DNA from: Pseudomonas sp.
GTDB taxonomy: Bacteria > Pseudomonadota > Gammaproteobacteria > Pseudomonadales > Pseudomonadaceae
Length of the DNA stretch: 6,363 nucleotides
Direction of reading: 5' to 3'
Assembly (NCBI GenBank): GCA_026398835.1
Contig: JAPLSD010000578.1
Location: 1-6,363, forward strand
Positions 5,352-6,363 of the stretch are shown here, in pieces. Below the pieces are notes generated by a model. That model was not told the origin of the DNA. It did no database searches and worked only from the letters and a program-made list of their open reading frames with translations. A program made the position numbers and the translations under genes. How positions within the stretch are numbered: the stretch's first letter is position 1; every line of letters starts with the position of its first letter.

Positions 5352-6356
5352 TTAAACCTTCAACATCAACTTGCCAAAGTTCTCGCCGCTGAACAGTTTC
5401 ATCAGCGTTTCCGGGAATGTCTCCAGTCCTGCGACGATATCTTCCTTGCTCTTGAGCTGTCCCTTGGCCATCCAACCGGCCATTTCCTGCCCGGCAGCGG
5501 CGAACTGAGCGGCATAGTCCATCACCACAAAGCCTTCCATCCGCGCGCGGTTTACCAGTAGCGACAGGTAGTTGGCCGGGCCTTTCACCGCTTCTTTGTT
5601 GTTGTACTGACTGATGGCACCGCAGATCACCACGCGAGCCTTCATGTTGAGGCGGCTGAGCACCGCATCGAGAATATCGCCGCCAACGTTATCGAAATAC
5701 ACGTCGACGCCTTTCGGACATTCGCGCTTGAGACCGGCGATAACGTCTTCGCTTTTGTAATCGATGGCGCCATCGAAGCCCAATTCGTCGATCAGGAATG
5801 TGCATTTGTCCTGACCACCGGCGATGCCGACGACGCGGCAGCCCTTAATCTTGGCGATCTGCCCGGCAATGCTGCCCACCGCACCCGCCGCGCCCGAAAT
5901 CACTACGGTGTCGCCGGCCTTGGGTGCACCGACGTCCAACAGGGCGAAGTACGCGGTCATCCCGGTCATGCCCAACGCTGACAAATAGCGCGGCAGCGGG
6001 GCCAGTTTCGGATCGACTTTGTAGAAACCCCGAGGCTCACCCAGGAAATAATCCTGCACGCCCAAGGCACCGTTGACGTAGTCGCCGACGGCAAAGCCAG
6101 GATTATTCGAGGCCACGACTTTGCCAACGCCCAGCGCGCGCATCACTTCGCCAATGCCCACTGGCGGAATGTAGGACTTGCCTTCATTCATCCAGCCACG
6201 CATGGCCGGGTCCAGAGAGAGATATTCGTTCTTGACCAGGATTTGACCTGCCGCCGGTTCGCCGACCGGAACTTGCTGATAGGTGAAGGTTTCGCGGGTC
6301 GCCGGGCCCACCGGGCGTTTGGCGAGCAGAAATTGGCGATTGGTCTGGGCAGTCAT
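5352..6356 (-). CDS. NADPH-dependent oxidoreductase, CurA/leukotriene B4 12-hydroxydehydrogenase-like (MDR superfamily)
   Basis: The 334-residue protein is a zinc-independent medium-chain reductase. Members reduce the C=C bond of alpha,beta-unsaturated ketones and aldehydes with NADPH; E. coli CurA reduces curcumin. Visible signatures are Y-L-S-L-D-P-A-M-R-G-W-M (45-56) in the catalytic domain, L-G-M-T-G-M-T-A-Y (128-136), the nucleotide-binding S-G-A-A-G-A-V-G-S (154-162), V-V-G-I-A-G-G (175-181), F-D-N-V-G-G (221-226) and the C-terminal E-N-F-G-K (325-329). No zinc-binding Cys/His set is present, as expected for this branch. Length and motifs agree with a complete gene, close in layout to CurA. 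ATG 6356 is only 7 nt from the window edge, so its ribosome binding site and promoter are not visible. The likely role is detoxification or quinone/enone reduction; the natural substrate is unknown. It converges with pyrF and shows no functional link to it. Confidence 0.95.
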   Translation of the reverse strand: MTAQTNRQFLLAKRPVGPATRETFTYQQVPVGEPAAGQILVKNEYLSLDPAMRGWMNEGKSYIPPVGIGEVMRALGVGKVVASNNPGFAVGDYVNGALGVQDYFLGEPRGFYKVDPKLAPLPRYLSALGMTGMTAYFALLDVGAPKAGDTVVISGAAGAVGSIAGQIAKIKGCRVVGIAGGQDKCTFLIDELGFDGAIDYKSEDVIAGLKRECPKGVDVYFDNVGGDILDAVLSRLNMKARVVICGAISQYNNKEAVKGPANYLSLLVNRARMEGFVVMDYAAQFAAAGQEMAGWMAKGQLKSKEDIVAGLETFPETLMKLFSGENFGKLMLKV

Positions 6357-6363
6357 GACAGGC

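Noticed and set aside
4528..5475. Open frame of 315 codons on the - strand opposite pyrF
   Set aside because: It is antisense to pyrF across its whole length and also runs across the palindrome and into the oxidoreductase gene. The product is Gln/His/Arg-rich, as expected of a GC-rich shadow frame.
1..6363. tRNA, rRNA, insertion sequence, phage or defence genes
   Set aside because: I looked for cloverleaf-like segments, transposase motifs and foreign base composition and saw none. All long frames with recognisable motifs are accounted for by the listed genes.

Overview
The window looks like a stretch of chromosome from a fluorescent-group Pseudomonas. Supporting signs are the moderately high GC, a 232-residue PyrF of the gammaproteobacterial type, and two intergenic palindromes that resemble the REP/REPIN repeats common in that group. 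This assignment comes from recognising sequence patterns, not from a database search. Nothing suggests a prophage, plasmid, transposon or genomic island.

Layout from left to right. (1) 1-267, + strand: the 3' end of a gene cut by the window edge, probably a DUF4892-type envelope protein, followed by a hairpin. (2) 339-1391, +: a polytopic membrane protein of the AI-2E/PerM exporter family, YdiK-like branch. (3) 1405-1481: a REPIN-like inverted repeat ending in a T tract, placed at a convergent gene junction. (4) 1498-2334, -: a protein with six EF-hand calcium-binding loops and a Ser/Thr-rich N-terminus, like the XopAW family. (5) 2480-4299, -: an OmpR-family response regulator and its histidine kinase, with the regulator first and stop and start codons overlapping as TGATG. 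(6) 4300-4605: a divergent promoter region. (7) 4606-5304, +: pyrF, the last step of UMP synthesis. (8) 5308-5343: a perfect 16-bp palindrome at a second convergent junction. (9) 5352-6356, -: a CurA-like NADPH-dependent oxidoreductase of the medium-chain reductase superfamily, whose promoter lies beyond the right edge.

The only clear functional unit is the two-component pair. The EF-hand gene is downstream of it on the same strand, but 145 nt away and with its own ribosome binding site and a terminator-like hairpin, so co-transcription is uncertain. The other genes look like independent housekeeping or accessory loci.

The least ordinary features are the six-loop EF-hand protein, the short His/Pro-rich sensor loop of the kinase with a run of six prolines, a G8 homopolymer touching the putative -35 box of the regulator operon, and the two different palindromes at the two convergent junctions. 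I see no clearly new multigene system.
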